Shown in pieces: positions 32,135 through 40,481 of a stretch of 64,000 nt of DNA (the first letter of the stretch is position 1; each line of letters opens with the position of its first letter). The notes under the pieces were generated by a model. That model did no database searches. It was not told the DNA's origin and saw only the letters and a list, made by a program, of their open reading frames with translations. The position numbers and the translations under genes were made by a program. The DNA is from Selenomonadaceae bacterium (GTDB taxonomy: Bacteria; Bacillota; Negativicutes; Selenomonadales; Selenomonadaceae). The stretch spans positions 62,001 through 126,000 of the forward strand of contig JAFWFO010000017.1 of the NCBI GenBank assembly GCA_017515635.1, read 5' to 3'.

Positions 32135-33082
32135 ATGTTTGAAAATAACGCCATCTGTAAGTTGCTGAACATTAAGTACCCGATATTCCAAGGCGGCATG
32201 GCGTGGATTGGGACGGCGGAGCTTGCCTCGGCGGTATCGAACGCGGGCGGCCTCGGTCTCATCGGCGCGGGTCACATGCCCCCGGACATTTTGCACAAAG
32301 AAATTCAAAAGTGCAAAGGTTGGACTGATAAACCTTTCGGCGTGAACGTTATGTTAATGTCGCCTTTCGTCAAAGAAGTTATGCAACTTATGGTTGACGA
32401 AAAAGTTCCCGTTGTCACGACGGGCGCGGGCAACCCCGGCGAATATGTTCCCGCGTTGAAAGAAATCGGCACGAAAGTTATTCCCGTCGTGGCTTCCGTT
32501 GCTCTGGCGAAACGTCTGGTCAAAAGCGGCGCGGACGCGGTCATTGCCGAAGGTTGCGAATCGGGCGGACATATCGGCGAAATTTCCACGATGCCGCTTA
32601 TCCCGCAGGTTGTCGACGCGGTGGACGTGCCTGTTATCGCGGCGGGCGGTTTTGCCGATTCTCGCGGAATTGTCGCGGCGTTCGCTTTGGGAGCAAGCGC
32701 AATTCAAATGGGTACGCGTTTCGTTTTAAGCAAGGAATGCATTGCTCACCCGAATTATAAAAATCTCGTTCTCAAGGCAAAAGATCGCTCAACCGTCGTC
32801 ACGGGTCGCACGCTCGGTCATCCCGTGCGCGTCATTGCGAACAAACTTACGCGGACATTTTTTGAAATGGAAGCGGCGGGCGCGTCCAACGAAGAACTTG
32901 AAAAACTCGGCACGGGCGCATTGCACAAGGCCACACATCAAGGCGACGTTGAAAACGGCTCCGTCATGATCGGACAAATTTCGGGAATGCTCGACGACAT
33001 AAAATCCGTCAAAGAAATTATCGACGACATCGTAAACGGCATTGCTCCCGTCGTCACGAAAGTTCAAAGCAAATACGAATGA
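32135..33082 (+). CDS. fabK: enoyl-ACP reductase II (FabK)
   Basis: Predicted 315-residue FMN-dependent enzyme completing each fatty-acid elongation round; it replaces FabI in many Firmicutes. Landmarks are YPIFQGGMAWIGTAELASAVSNAGGLGLIG, the VVTTGAGNPGEY and AEGCESGGHIGE loops, PVIAAGGFADSRG, and ALGASAIQMGTRF for FMN phosphate binding. The ATG has GGAGGAGAG at good spacing; in-frame upstream codons are leader sequence. It lies between plsX and fabD with its own promoter. Confidence 0.95.
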   Translation: MFENNAICKLLNIKYPIFQGGMAWIGTAELASAVSNAGGLGLIGAGHMPPDILHKEIQKCKGWTDKPFGVNVMLMSPFVKEVMQLMVDEKVPVVTTGAGNPGEYVPALKEIGTKVIPVVASVALAKRLVKSGADAVIAEGCESGGHIGEISTMPLIPQVVDAVDVPVIAAGGFADSRGIVAAFALGASAIQMGTRFVLSKECIAHPNYKNLVLKAKDRSTVVTGRTLGHPVRVIANKLTRTFFEMEAAGASNEELEKLGTGALHKATHQGDVENGSVMIGQISGMLDDIKSVKEIIDDIVNGIAPVVTKVQSKYE

Positions 33083-33095
33083 AAAATTTTTTGGG

Positions 33096-33141
33096 AAGTG
33101 ATTGGCGGTTACGAAAAACCTAATCGTCAATCACTTTTCAC
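33096..33141 (+). terminator. two-tier hairpin between fabK and fabD (possible attenuator)
   Basis: A 9-bp outer stem (AAGTGATTG / CAATCACTT) encloses an inner GGTT/AACC stem and is followed by T-rich sequence (TTTTCACTTTTT). It lies in the 81-bp fabK-fabD gap and probably trims transcription between the genes. Confidence 0.55.
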
Positions 33142-33163
33142 TTTTTGAAGGGAGACGGTTATC

Positions 33164-34099
33164 ATGAACAAGACGGCTTTCATTTTCCCCGGACAGGGCG
33201 CGCAGGCTATCGGCATGGGCAAAGATTTTTATGACAAATTCGACATGGCACGGAAACTTTTCGACGAAGCTGATGACGCGCTCGGCTATTCGATTCGCAA
33301 AATGTGTTTCGAGGGTTCTGAAGACGATTTGAAATTAACTAAAAACACGCAACCGGCGATTTTGGTTGTCAGCGTTATCGTCAACGAAATTTTGAAATCC
33401 GAAGGCGTCACAGCGGATATTGCGGGCGGTCATAGTCTCGGCGAATATTCTGCGCTCGTTGCGGCGGGCACGTTAAAATTTTCGGATGCGGTTCTTTTGG
33501 TGCACAAACGCGGCAAATTCATGCAAGAGGCCGTTCCCGTCGGCGAAGGCTCAATGGCGGCGATTATCGGGCTTGACGACGAAACAATTATTCAAATCTG
33601 CGCGGAAGTTTCCGTACTCGGCGAAGTGCAGGCGGTCAATTTCAACTGCCCCGGTCAAACGGTTATCGCGGGCAAGACGGCGGGCGTCGAAGCGGCTGTC
33701 GAAAAACTCAAAGCGGCTGGCGCGAAAAAATCTGTCATCTTGCCGGTTAGTGCTCCGTTCCACTCGACGCTTATGGCTCCTGCGGCTCAAAAACTTGCGG
33801 CGGAACTCGACAAAGTTAAACTCCAAGACGCGGCATTTCCCGTCGCGGCGAACTTCACGGGCACTTTGGAAACTTCGGCCGCCGACATCAAAGAAAATCT
33901 TGTTGCGCAAGCAGATCACCCCGTCAAGTGGATTGCCTGCGTCAACGCAATGAAAAATTTCGGCGCGGAAACTTTCGTCGAATGCGGTCCCGGAAAAACT
34001 TTGTGCGGATTCAATCGGCGTATCGACAAAAAAATTCGCAGTCTCAACGTCGAAGACATGGAAAGTTTAAGCAAGACGCTTGACGCGCTCCGTGCCTGA
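33164..34099 (+). CDS. fabD: malonyl-CoA:ACP transacylase
   Basis: Predicted 311-residue cytoplasmic enzyme that loads malonate on acyl carrier protein. FPGQGAQAIGMG lies near the N-terminus. The nucleophile Ser is in GHSLGEYSAL (about residue 90), the catalytic His in VSAPFHSTLM (about 200), and there are NCPGQTVIAG and the C-terminal ECGPGKTLCGF. GGGAG lies upstream of the ATG. In other Firmicutes fabG follows directly; here two exported TPR genes intervene. Confidence 0.96.
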   Translation: MNKTAFIFPGQGAQAIGMGKDFYDKFDMARKLFDEADDALGYSIRKMCFEGSEDDLKLTKNTQPAILVVSVIVNEILKSEGVTADIAGGHSLGEYSALVAAGTLKFSDAVLLVHKRGKFMQEAVPVGEGSMAAIIGLDDETIIQICAEVSVLGEVQAVNFNCPGQTVIAGKTAGVEAAVEKLKAAGAKKSVILPVSAPFHSTLMAPAAQKLAAELDKVKLQDAAFPVAANFTGTLETSAADIKENLVAQADHPVKWIACVNAMKNFGAETFVECGPGKTLCGFNRRIDKKIRSLNVEDMESLSKTLDALRA

Positions 34100-34171
34100 T
34101 TTTAATTTTCGCGAAGCAAATTTTAACGGACGTGCGATATTGTCAAAAAAACTTTTTCGGAGGCGTTTGAC

Positions 34172-35137
34172 ATGAAAAAATTTTTGGCGGCGTTTCTGAC
34201 AGCGGGGAGTTTGCTTTTCGCATCACCCGTCAACGCCGAAATTCAAACCTACGAGGGCACTGACGAATACATCATGAGTGAATTCGAGACGCCTGACGTT
34301 GCCAAACAACGCGCCAAACAAAAGGCCGAACGCATGGCGATTGAAAAAGCGGGCGTCTTCGTCGAGTCGACAACCGAAGTTTCCAACATGATGGTCACCA
34401 AAGACGAAATCATCACAATGACGGGCGGCATTTTAAAATTGGTCGAAAATCCGAAATATGAAATGATACCGCTTGAAAACGGCGAAACTTTCATCGTGCG
34501 CGCAACCGTCAAAGCGCAAATCGACACGGACGACATAGCCAAATGGCTCAATCGCGGCGCGGGCGAACGTTCGGAGCTTGTCGATCAAAATCGCGAACTG
34601 CAAAAGGCAATCGAAGAACAGGACAGACAAATTGCCGAACTTAAAGCGCGACTTGCCAACGCCGGTTCCGCGCAGGACAAAGAAAAAATTTCCGCGCAAT
34701 TCGCCGCCGAAGATAAAAATTTCATGGCGAATCAAAAACTTCAAGACGCGTTGAGATTTTATTACGCGGGCAACTTCAACGAAGCGATGAACAGTTGCAC
34801 GGAGGCGCTTGCGCTCAACTCGAACAGCGGGCTTGCGTATTCGTTGCGTGGAACGATTTATTATCAGCTGGGACAATATCCCGCAGCCGTCGCCGATTTG
34901 AGCAGAGCCGGCAATTTAAATCCGACCGACGAGAAAATTTTCTACAATCGTGCGTTGGCGAATATCAAATTGCAAAATTATCGCGCCGCCGCCGATGACT
35001 TCACCATTGCAATTCAGCTCAATCCCAACGACGCGGACGCCTATTACAATCGTGCGCTCTGCTATCAGCGTTTGAGAGACAATCAGCGTTATCAAGCCGA
35101 TATGGCAAAAGCGCGTTCGCTCGGCTACAGCGGCTGA
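34172..35137 (+). CDS. exported TPR protein with FlgT/LPP20-like N-terminal domain, copy 1
   Basis: Predicted 321 residues: signal peptide (MKKFLAAFLTAGSLLFASPVNA), then a domain (about 25-125) with the helix EFETPDVAKQRAKQKAERMAIEKAGVFVES, as in FlgT/LPP20-type periplasmic proteins. A coiled coil follows (about 130-185, ELQKAIEEQDRQIAELKARL), then about three TPR repeats (about 200-320, e.g. GLAYSLRGTIYYQLGQYPAAVADL). It is closely related to the next gene, including its 5' leader (GGAGGCGTTTG). It probably mediates protein interactions in the periplasm or envelope; its position between fabD and fabG has no obvious reason. Confidence 0.85.
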   Translation: MKKFLAAFLTAGSLLFASPVNAEIQTYEGTDEYIMSEFETPDVAKQRAKQKAERMAIEKAGVFVESTTEVSNMMVTKDEIITMTGGILKLVENPKYEMIPLENGETFIVRATVKAQIDTDDIAKWLNRGAGERSELVDQNRELQKAIEEQDRQIAELKARLANAGSAQDKEKISAQFAAEDKNFMANQKLQDALRFYYAGNFNEAMNSCTEALALNSNSGLAYSLRGTIYYQLGQYPAAVADLSRAGNLNPTDEKIFYNRALANIKLQNYRAAADDFTIAIQLNPNDADAYYNRALCYQRLRDNQRYQADMAKARSLGYSG

Positions 35138-35157
35138 CCGACCAAATAAAAAAATTA

Positions 35158-35194
35158 AATCCTTCGCAGTTTCATTGTCGCGAGGGATTTTTTC
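35158..35194 (+). terminator. rho-independent terminator between the two TPR genes
   Basis: A 10-bp stem (AATCCTTCGC / GCGAGGGATT, one G-T pair) followed by T-rich sequence, 21 bases past the first TPR gene. Confidence 0.8.
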
Positions 35195-35231
35195 TGTTAT
35201 CATGATTAAAACTTTTCGGGAGGCGTTTGGA

Positions 35232-36416
35232 GTGAAAAAATTTTTTGCGACGTTGCTGACGGCGGGTTTAATATTTACGACCTCAACCGTCAACGCCGAA
35301 CTCAAAACTTATACGGGCACCGACGAATACATCATGAGCGAATTTGAGACGCTCGACATTGCCAAACAACGCGCCAAACAAAAGGCCGAACGCAACGCGC
35401 AGGAAAAAGCCGGCGTTTATATCCACAGCTATTCCGAGACGAAAGATATGGAGCTTGTCACCGACGAAATTGTTTCAATCACCTGCGGCATTATGAGCGT
35501 TACGGACGTGAAATACGACGTGACGCCGCTTACCGACGTGAACGGCTTCGCAATTCGTGCAACTGTCACCGCGCAGATTGAAACCGACGACGTGAACAAG
35601 TGGCTTGAAAAAGGATCGCAGGAACGTTCCGACATCGTTGCACAAAATAAAGAACTTCAAAAAGCCGTCGCCGAACAAAACGCCACGATTGAAAATCTCA
35701 AGGCGCAAATTGCACAACTCAAAGCTGACGGCAAAATCAACGGCGAAGGCGAACGCGAAAAATTTACGCAGGAATTTGAAATCGAGGACAAAGTTTTTTT
35801 AGCGAATCAAAAGCTTGAAGAAGCGCAGAAAAAATTTTTCGCCCATGACTTCCCCGCCGTGATTAAACTTTGCAGTGAGGCTCTCGAACTCAATCCTAAC
35901 AGTTCAATCGCTTACGGCAAACGCGGCGCGGCTTACAGCGTCACCAATCAAGCCCAACTTGCACTTGCCGACTTGAACAAGGCGATTGAACTTGATCCGA
36001 CAAATGCGGACGCGTACAACAATCGCGGCGCAACTTACGGCAACATGAAAAATTTTAACGCGGCGATTGCCGACTTTAACAAAGCTCTCGAACTCAATCC
36101 GAATAACGCAATGGCTTACAACAATCGCGGCGGCACTTTGCGTTATCTCGGCAACGTTCCGCAAGGTCTGCAGGATTTGACGCGGGCGATTGAACTTAAT
36201 CCGAAACTTGACATTGCTTATTACAATCGCGCTTTTTGTTACATTTCGGCGGGCAACATGAACAACGCAATTTCCGACATGGATAAATTCATTGAGCTGA
36301 GACCGAATTTCGCGCAGGCTTATTTCGTTCGCGGGCAATGTTACCAGATGAAAGGCGAATTCTCCAAAGCTCAAGCCGATTTTGCCAAAGCTCGCGAACT
36401 TGGTTACAACGGCTAA
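35232..36416 (+). CDS. exported TPR protein with FlgT/LPP20-like N-terminal domain, copy 2
   Basis: Predicted 394 residues with the same architecture as the gene before it: signal peptide (MKKFFATLLTAGLIFTTSTVNA), the GTDEYIMSEFET...AKQRAKQKAERNAQEKAGVYIHS domain, a coiled coil, then about five regular TPR units (each containing the NPNNAMAYNNRGG-like pattern) against about three in copy 1. The GTG start at 35232 is supported by GGGAGG and by alignment with copy 1. The repeat number differs, so copies have been gained or lost since duplication. Confidence 0.87.
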   Translation: MKKFFATLLTAGLIFTTSTVNAELKTYTGTDEYIMSEFETLDIAKQRAKQKAERNAQEKAGVYIHSYSETKDMELVTDEIVSITCGIMSVTDVKYDVTPLTDVNGFAIRATVTAQIETDDVNKWLEKGSQERSDIVAQNKELQKAVAEQNATIENLKAQIAQLKADGKINGEGEREKFTQEFEIEDKVFLANQKLEEAQKKFFAHDFPAVIKLCSEALELNPNSSIAYGKRGAAYSVTNQAQLALADLNKAIELDPTNADAYNNRGATYGNMKNFNAAIADFNKALELNPNNAMAYNNRGGTLRYLGNVPQGLQDLTRAIELNPKLDIAYYNRAFCYISAGNMNNAISDMDKFIELRPNFAQAYFVRGQCYQMKGEFSKAQADFAKARELGYNG

Positions 36417-36463
36417 AATTTTCAGGAACGCGGGCGATTGACTTTGAGTGCGGGCAAAAATGG

Positions 36464-36492
36464 TAGACAAGCAAAAATCTTTGTGCTATATT
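36464..36492 (+). promoter_or_regulatory. promoter of fabG-acpP
   Basis: TAGACA, a 17-base spacer and TATATT, 25 bases upstream of the fabG ATG. Confidence 0.6.
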
Positions 36493-36516
36493 CTTCAATC
36501 GGGAGGCGAGAGGTTG

Positions 36517-37275
36517 ATGTTTGCGACGGAAAAAATTTTGTCGGGAAAAATTGCGTTCGTGACGGGCGCATCACGCGGCATCGGACGGGCAACGGCTCGG
36601 CGCTTGGCTCAAGACGGAGCAAAAGTCGCGCTGAATTTCGCAAGCAACATTTCCAAAGCGGAAGAAGTCAAAAGCGAAATCGAAGCGGCAGGCTCCGAAG
36701 CAATTCTTTTGCAGGGCGACGTTGCAAAATTTGAGGTCGTGACTGAACTTATCAAACAAACGGTCGACACGTGGGGCAGGCTGGATATTTTGGTCAACAA
36801 TGCCGGCATTGCCCGCGACAATCTGTTGTTGAAGATGAGCGAAGAAGATTTCGACAAAGTTATCGCCACAAATTTAAAAGGCGTGTTCAACTGCACCAAA
36901 GCCGTGACGAAAATCATGATGAAACAACGCTACGGGCGAATCGTGAACATGTCAAGCGTGGTTGCACTTCGCGGCAACGTGAGTCAGGCAAACTACGCGG
37001 CGGCCAAAGCGGGCATTATCGGTCTTACCAAATCTGCGGCAAGAGAGCTGGCCTCTCGCGGCGTAACGGTCAACGCGGTCGCGCCCGGTTTCATTGATAC
37101 CGACATGACGGCTGCGCTCTCCGAAAAAGTCAAGGAAGTAATGCTCAAAGAGATACCTGCGGGACGAATGGGTTCCCCCGAAGACGTTGCCAATGCAGTG
37201 GCGTTCTTGGTATCGGATCAAGCGGCGTATATCACCGGACAAGTTCTGTCGGTCAATGGCGGTCTTGTCATGTGA
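36517..37275 (+). CDS. fabG: 3-oxoacyl-ACP reductase
   Basis: Predicted 252-residue NADPH-dependent short-chain dehydrogenase that reduces 3-oxoacyl-ACP in fatty-acid synthesis. Seen are the cofactor loop VTGASRGIG, NNAGIARDNLLLKM, the catalytic Ser in NMSSVVALRG, YAAAKAG with Tyr and Lys, and VAPGFIDTDMT. The ATG has AGGCGAGAGG upstream; the longer frame covers the promoter. acpP follows 32 bp downstream. Confidence 0.96.
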   Translation: MFATEKILSGKIAFVTGASRGIGRATARRLAQDGAKVALNFASNISKAEEVKSEIEAAGSEAILLQGDVAKFEVVTELIKQTVDTWGRLDILVNNAGIARDNLLLKMSEEDFDKVIATNLKGVFNCTKAVTKIMMKQRYGRIVNMSSVVALRGNVSQANYAAAKAGIIGLTKSAARELASRGVTVNAVAPGFIDTDMTAALSEKVKEVMLKEIPAGRMGSPEDVANAVAFLVSDQAAYITGQVLSVNGGLVM

Positions 37276-37307
37276 GGCGCGCAGTTTCTGAAAGGAGGTG
37301 ACTGTAA

Positions 37308-37562
37308 GTGTCAACGTTTGAACAGGTAAAGAAAATTGTCAAAGAGCAACTTGGAGTCGAAGAAGACGAAATTCAAATGAGCTCGACTTTTGTGGACGAC
37401 CTCGGTGCAGACTCTCTCGACATCGTCGAACTCATCATGGCTTTCGAGGAGGAATTCAATATCGAAATTCCCGACGAAAAAGCCGAGAAAATCAAAACCG
37501 TGGAAGATGTTGTCAAGTACATAGAGGACGCAAAGGGCGACGAAGCCGAAAGCACGAAATGA
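37308..37562 (+). CDS. acpP: acyl carrier protein
   Basis: Predicted 84-residue acidic carrier. The phosphopantetheine attachment Ser is in the [18 protein letters not shown] motif. The GTG start is preceded by a strong AAAGGAGGTGA. The C-terminal extension (KGDEAESTK) is slightly longer than in E. coli AcpP. A terminator follows, and fabF, often next in this cluster, is not present. Confidence 0.97.
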   Translation: MSTFEQVKKIVKEQLGVEEDEIQMSSTFVDDLGADSLDIVELIMAFEEEFNIEIPDEKAEKIKTVEDVVKYIEDAKGDEAESTK

Positions 37563-37605
37563 TTTTTTTCGAGCCGCCATACGAAATATGCGGTGTTTCA
37601 AAATG

Positions 37606-37642
37606 AATCCCGTGAAGGTGAAAGTTCTTCGCGGGATTTTTT
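37606..37642 (+). terminator. rho-independent terminator after acpP
   Basis: A 12-bp stem (AATCCCGTGAAG / CTTCGCGGGATT, one G-T pair) with a nine-base loop and T-run, 44 bases past the acpP stop. Confidence 0.9.
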
Positions 37643-37737
37643 GAAGACGGGTTTTGTAAAAAAATTTTCGGCGCGAACGGTGTCGCAGACCCGTTGATAG
37701 CAAAATTTTCGACGGCGGTGTTAGGAGAGGATTATCC

Positions 37738-38688
37738 GTGAAACTTCCGGAACTTAAGATAGGAACCAAAACAGCAAAAATCCCAATCGTGCAGGGCGGC
37801 ATGGCAATTCGCTTGTCGACAGCAAGGCTTGCGGCGGCCGTCGCGGCTGAAGGCGGAATCGGCTTAATCGCGGCTTCGGGCATGGCGCACGAGGAATTGC
37901 GTTACGAAATAAAATTGGCGCGTTCGCTTACCGACGGCATAATCGGGATCAACATAATGGTCGCAGCCAGTGACTTTTTCGGAATAGTGCGCACGGCAAT
38001 CGACGCGGGCATTGATTTAATCGTGGCGGGCGCGGGATTTTCACGCGATATTTTCGGGCTCGGCAAAGAATCCGGCACGCCGATTGTCCCGATAGTTTCC
38101 TCCGTTAAGCTGGCAAAAATTTCCGAAAAGCTTGGAGCGTCGGCGATAGTCGTTGAAGGCAAAGAAGCGGGCGGACATTTGGGCACCGATACTTCAGTCC
38201 GCGAACTGATTGCGCCGATTCGTGCCGCAGTAAAAATTCCCGTCATTGCGGCGGGCGGCGTCTTGACGGGCAGAGACATTGCAGAAGTTTTGAAAATGGG
38301 CGCAAACGGCGTGCAGATGGGTTCGCGTTTTGCGGCAAGTTTGGAGGCTAACGGTGCGCCCGGTCTCAAAGAATATTATTTGAAGTCTCAACCTGAAGAC
38401 GTGGTTTTGATAAACAGCCCCGTTGGTTTGCCGGGACGAGCCGTGCGAACGCCGTTTTCAAAGCGCGTCATGGAAGGCAAAGTCCCGCCGAAAGTTTGCG
38501 ACTCGTGCCTGAAAGCCTGTAAACACAACTTTTGTATCGTGCGGGCGTTGACCAGAGCACAGCAGGGCGACCTTGAAACGGGGCTGGTGTTCACGGGCGA
38601 ATACATGCCGCGAATCGAAGAAATTTTGCCCGCCAAAGAAATAATCCGACGCCTTGTCACAGAGGCCGAAGAAATTTACGAGCCATAA
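37738..38688 (+). CDS. FabK-like / nitronate monooxygenase-family flavoprotein
   Basis: Predicted 316-residue FMN enzyme of the 2-nitropropane dioxygenase/FabK superfamily. Motifs are PIVQGGMAIRLSTARLAAAVAAEGGIGLI, VEGKEAGGHLG, PVIAAGGVLTGRDIAEVL and MGANGVQMGSRF. Unlike the FabK at 32 kb it carries a C-terminal Cys cluster (CDSCLKACKHNFC, about residues 258-270), as found in a subgroup of these proteins. It may protect against nitronates or reduce an enoyl or related substrate; sequence does not settle which. The GTG start has AGGAGAGG upstream. It stands as a separate unit after the acpP terminator. Confidence 0.85.
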   Translation: MKLPELKIGTKTAKIPIVQGGMAIRLSTARLAAAVAAEGGIGLIAASGMAHEELRYEIKLARSLTDGIIGINIMVAASDFFGIVRTAIDAGIDLIVAGAGFSRDIFGLGKESGTPIVPIVSSVKLAKISEKLGASAIVVEGKEAGGHLGTDTSVRELIAPIRAAVKIPVIAAGGVLTGRDIAEVLKMGANGVQMGSRFAASLEANGAPGLKEYYLKSQPEDVVLINSPVGLPGRAVRTPFSKRVMEGKVPPKVCDSCLKACKHNFCIVRALTRAQQGDLETGLVFTGEYMPRIEEILPAKEIIRRLVTEAEEIYEP

Positions 38689-38727
38689 AAAAATCCCCGC
38701 CGCGTTCGACGGGGAAATTTTTTTTTC
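38687..38727. terminator. bidirectional terminator after the flavoprotein gene
   Basis: CCCCG/CGGGG stem flanked by A-rich and T9 sequence directly at the end of the coding region. Confidence 0.8.
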
Positions 38728-38752
38728 GACGAAATTACTATCGCCGTTATTC

Positions 38753-38913
38753 GAGGCCGTCATGGATGACGGCCTCCGCCGACGCATTTGCGTGACGCAA
38801 ATACCGTCGGCCAAAAAGCATTACGACAACCCAATTTCAACGCGATTACTCTTTCCTCGCCCGCCGCGCAGGCGCGGTTTCTTTGCTACTTTCTTTGCCG
38901 TCAAAGAAAGTAG
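38753..38913. repeat. cluster of three palindromes (extragenic palindromic repeat)
   Basis: 38753-38776 is a perfect 10-bp stem (GAGGCCGTCA / TGACGGCCTC) with loop TGGA. 38778-38811 is a nested stem (GCCGAC/GTCGGC around ATTTGC/GCAAAT). 38886-38913 is a perfect 12-bp stem (CTACTTTCTTTG / CAAAGAAAGTAG) with loop CCGT, preceded by GCGCAGGCGCGG. No coding potential. The last motif resembles extragenic palindromes that recur in many bacterial genomes. Confidence 0.75.
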
Positions 38914-38922
38914 ATAACAACT

Positions 38923-39318
38923 TCATTCGGAAAACAATTTGATTGTCGCTTGAATATTTTCGTGCGCTTTCAACCAAACGGGAATCAGCGACACGCCGAA
39001 AAATAAAACGTAATTCAAAATCACTGTTGCCAAAGATCTTTTCGCGACGGAATAAAACGCCAAAATCGCGCACACGCACCACAGCGAAAGTTGCCAAACC
39101 TCCGCGACGAGTTTGTCGTTGTACACCGCCCAAATCAACACGCCGTTGGCAATCAAAAGCAACAGCGATAAAATTAAAATCCATTTGAAACGCCGCGTCA
39201 TGTGAAAAATTCCGTTGCCGTTTTCGTCCTTGACCTCGTCGAGCGAAGTCACGTCAAAACGCGCATCGCCTTCGTTGTGTGTCGGCTCAGGATTTTTTTT
39301 GAAATCGTCGTCGTTCAT
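38923..39318 (-). CDS. small integral membrane protein of unknown function
   Basis: Predicted 131 residues: an acidic soluble N-terminus (about 1-42, MNDDDFKKNPEPTHNEGD), then three membrane segments (about 45-66, 72-92 and 97-115; WILILSLLLLIANGVLIWAVY, LSLWCVCAILAFYSVA, VILNYVLFFGVSLIPVW). GGGGGTGG lies upstream of the ATG. I recognise no family and no functional link to neighbours. Confidence 0.7.
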   Translation of the reverse strand: MNDDDFKKNPEPTHNEGDARFDVTSLDEVKDENGNGIFHMTRRFKWILILSLLLLIANGVLIWAVYNDKLVAEVWQLSLWCVCAILAFYSVAKRSLATVILNYVLFFGVSLIPVWLKAHENIQATIKLFSE

Positions 39319-39337
39319 GAAACCACCCCCTTGAACT

Positions 39338-39371
39338 GCAATGCGTAATTCGTAATGCGCAATGCGTAATG
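39338..39371 (+). repeat. heptanucleotide tandem repeat (AATGCGT type)
   Basis: About five units of AATGCGT with variants (AATTCGT, AATGCGC) between two divergent unknown genes. It is the inverse complement family of the ATTACGC words at 12.71-12.82 kb. Confidence 0.8.
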
Positions 39372-39445
39372 TCTTGATTGATTTTAAAAGCCCCGTTGCC
39401 CGTCGTCAAGGTGCGGGAAATTTTTTAACCGGAGTTGATTAAATT

Positions 39446-40093
39446 ATGAGCAGTCCGACAGATGAACTGAAAAAAATTTTGGCGGCGATTAATTCTCGCG
39501 ACGAAAAAACTTTTGCCGCACTTGTCGACTTGAAACCGCTGATGGATGTTGGCTATGACGAGGCAACCGACGTGCTTGCCGAAAACTGCGCGAAGTTCCA
39601 CGAACTTTACCCGAAAGATTTATTCTTCAAGTTCGGCGCGACGATTTTGCGCTTTTACAACGACAAATTTCGCGGCGTGCACTTGGGCTTGATTAACAAA
39701 GTCATTGCCGCTTATTTCGACGGAAGTTTTCGGGACGCGAAAAATTTTTCCGCCACGCCGATTAAATTTCTTGCCGCAGAGCTGAAAAATCTTTTGGACG
39801 CCTTGCACGCTGAATTCGGCGAAGAAAAATTTTCGGGTAACACGGCGACGCTCAACGTCAAAATGGTCGGTGACAATTCCGAATACGGCCGCATGATTGA
39901 TTCGCTGAATTTCGTTTTGGAATTCGTCAAAGTCGGTAGCGAAGCAAAAACTTTGGGCGACAAAAAATTCGACTCTGCGTCAGGAAATTGGCGGCTCGTC
40001 AAAATAAAAAATGTCGAGGAACTTGTTCCGCCAATCCTCGACATTGCAGAAAAATATTGGCCGTCGTCTTGGGACTTGGGCATCAAGCTTTGA
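39446..40093 (+). CDS. protein of unknown function (215 aa)
   Basis: Predicted soluble, mostly helical 215-residue protein without signal peptide, membrane segment or recognised motif. Possible landmarks are the N-terminal helix DELKKILAAINSRDEKTFAALVD, a central FLAAELKNLLDALHAEFGEEKF helix and a C-terminal VPPILDIAEKYWPSSWDLG. A start at the ATG at 39446 fits, although the upstream sequence has only a weak ribosome binding site. It is converging with the toxin-like gene. Confidence 0.6.
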   Translation: MSSPTDELKKILAAINSRDEKTFAALVDLKPLMDVGYDEATDVLAENCAKFHELYPKDLFFKFGATILRFYNDKFRGVHLGLINKVIAAYFDGSFRDAKNFSATPIKFLAAELKNLLDALHAEFGEEKFSGNTATLNVKMVGDNSEYGRMIDSLNFVLEFVKVGSEAKTLGDKKFDSASGNWRLVKIKNVEELVPPILDIAEKYWPSSWDLGIKL

Positions 40094-40115
40094 TTTTAAC
40101 CGTGACAAAAACTTT

Positions 40116-40469
40116 TCAGCCGAAACGTTCTTTGAAGTCTTCAAGTTCGCGTTCGGCTTTTTCAATTTCGGCGAGCGGAGTTTTCTGCGTGTCCTTCAAA
40201 AATTGATGAAGCAACACGAACGAATCGCCAATCCACGCCGCAAATAAAATCCTGTCACGCAACGGACGAAGTTCCCAAATTTCGCCGCGAACATGTTTAA
40301 CAAATTTTTTGGGGGCGCGAGTGCCCTGTTCTTCCAAAAATTCAATGTTCAAACGTATCTTTTGGAATTTGACTCGGCTGTTTTTGTCGTTCCCAAGCGC
40401 AAGTTTATTCGTGTAATCGCGGACGGGCGAATTGCCTTTTCGATCTTCATAGAAAACAATTTCGTACAA
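40116..40469 (-). CDS. RelE/HigB-superfamily (phage Gp49-like) toxin-type protein
   Basis: Predicted 117 residues matching the Gp49/HigB-like toxin fold: N-terminal YEIVFYEDRKGNSPVRDY, central EIWELRPLRDRILFAAWIGDSFVLLHQFLKDTQKTP (the RPLRDRILF strand and F-K-K/KTQKTP basic loop that contacts the ribosome in this family), and a C-terminal helix ending ERELEDFKERFG. The TTG start has AAGG nine bases upstream. Such toxins cleave ribosome-bound mRNA and normally sit beside an HTH antitoxin. None is present; an acidic 99-residue protein lies 12 bp upstream instead. Confidence 0.8.
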   Translation of the reverse strand: MYEIVFYEDRKGNSPVRDYTNKLALGNDKNSRVKFQKIRLNIEFLEEQGTRAPKKFVKHVRGEIWELRPLRDRILFAAWIGDSFVLLHQFLKDTQKTPLAEIEKAERELEDFKERFG

Positions 40470-40481
40470 GATTGTGTCCTT

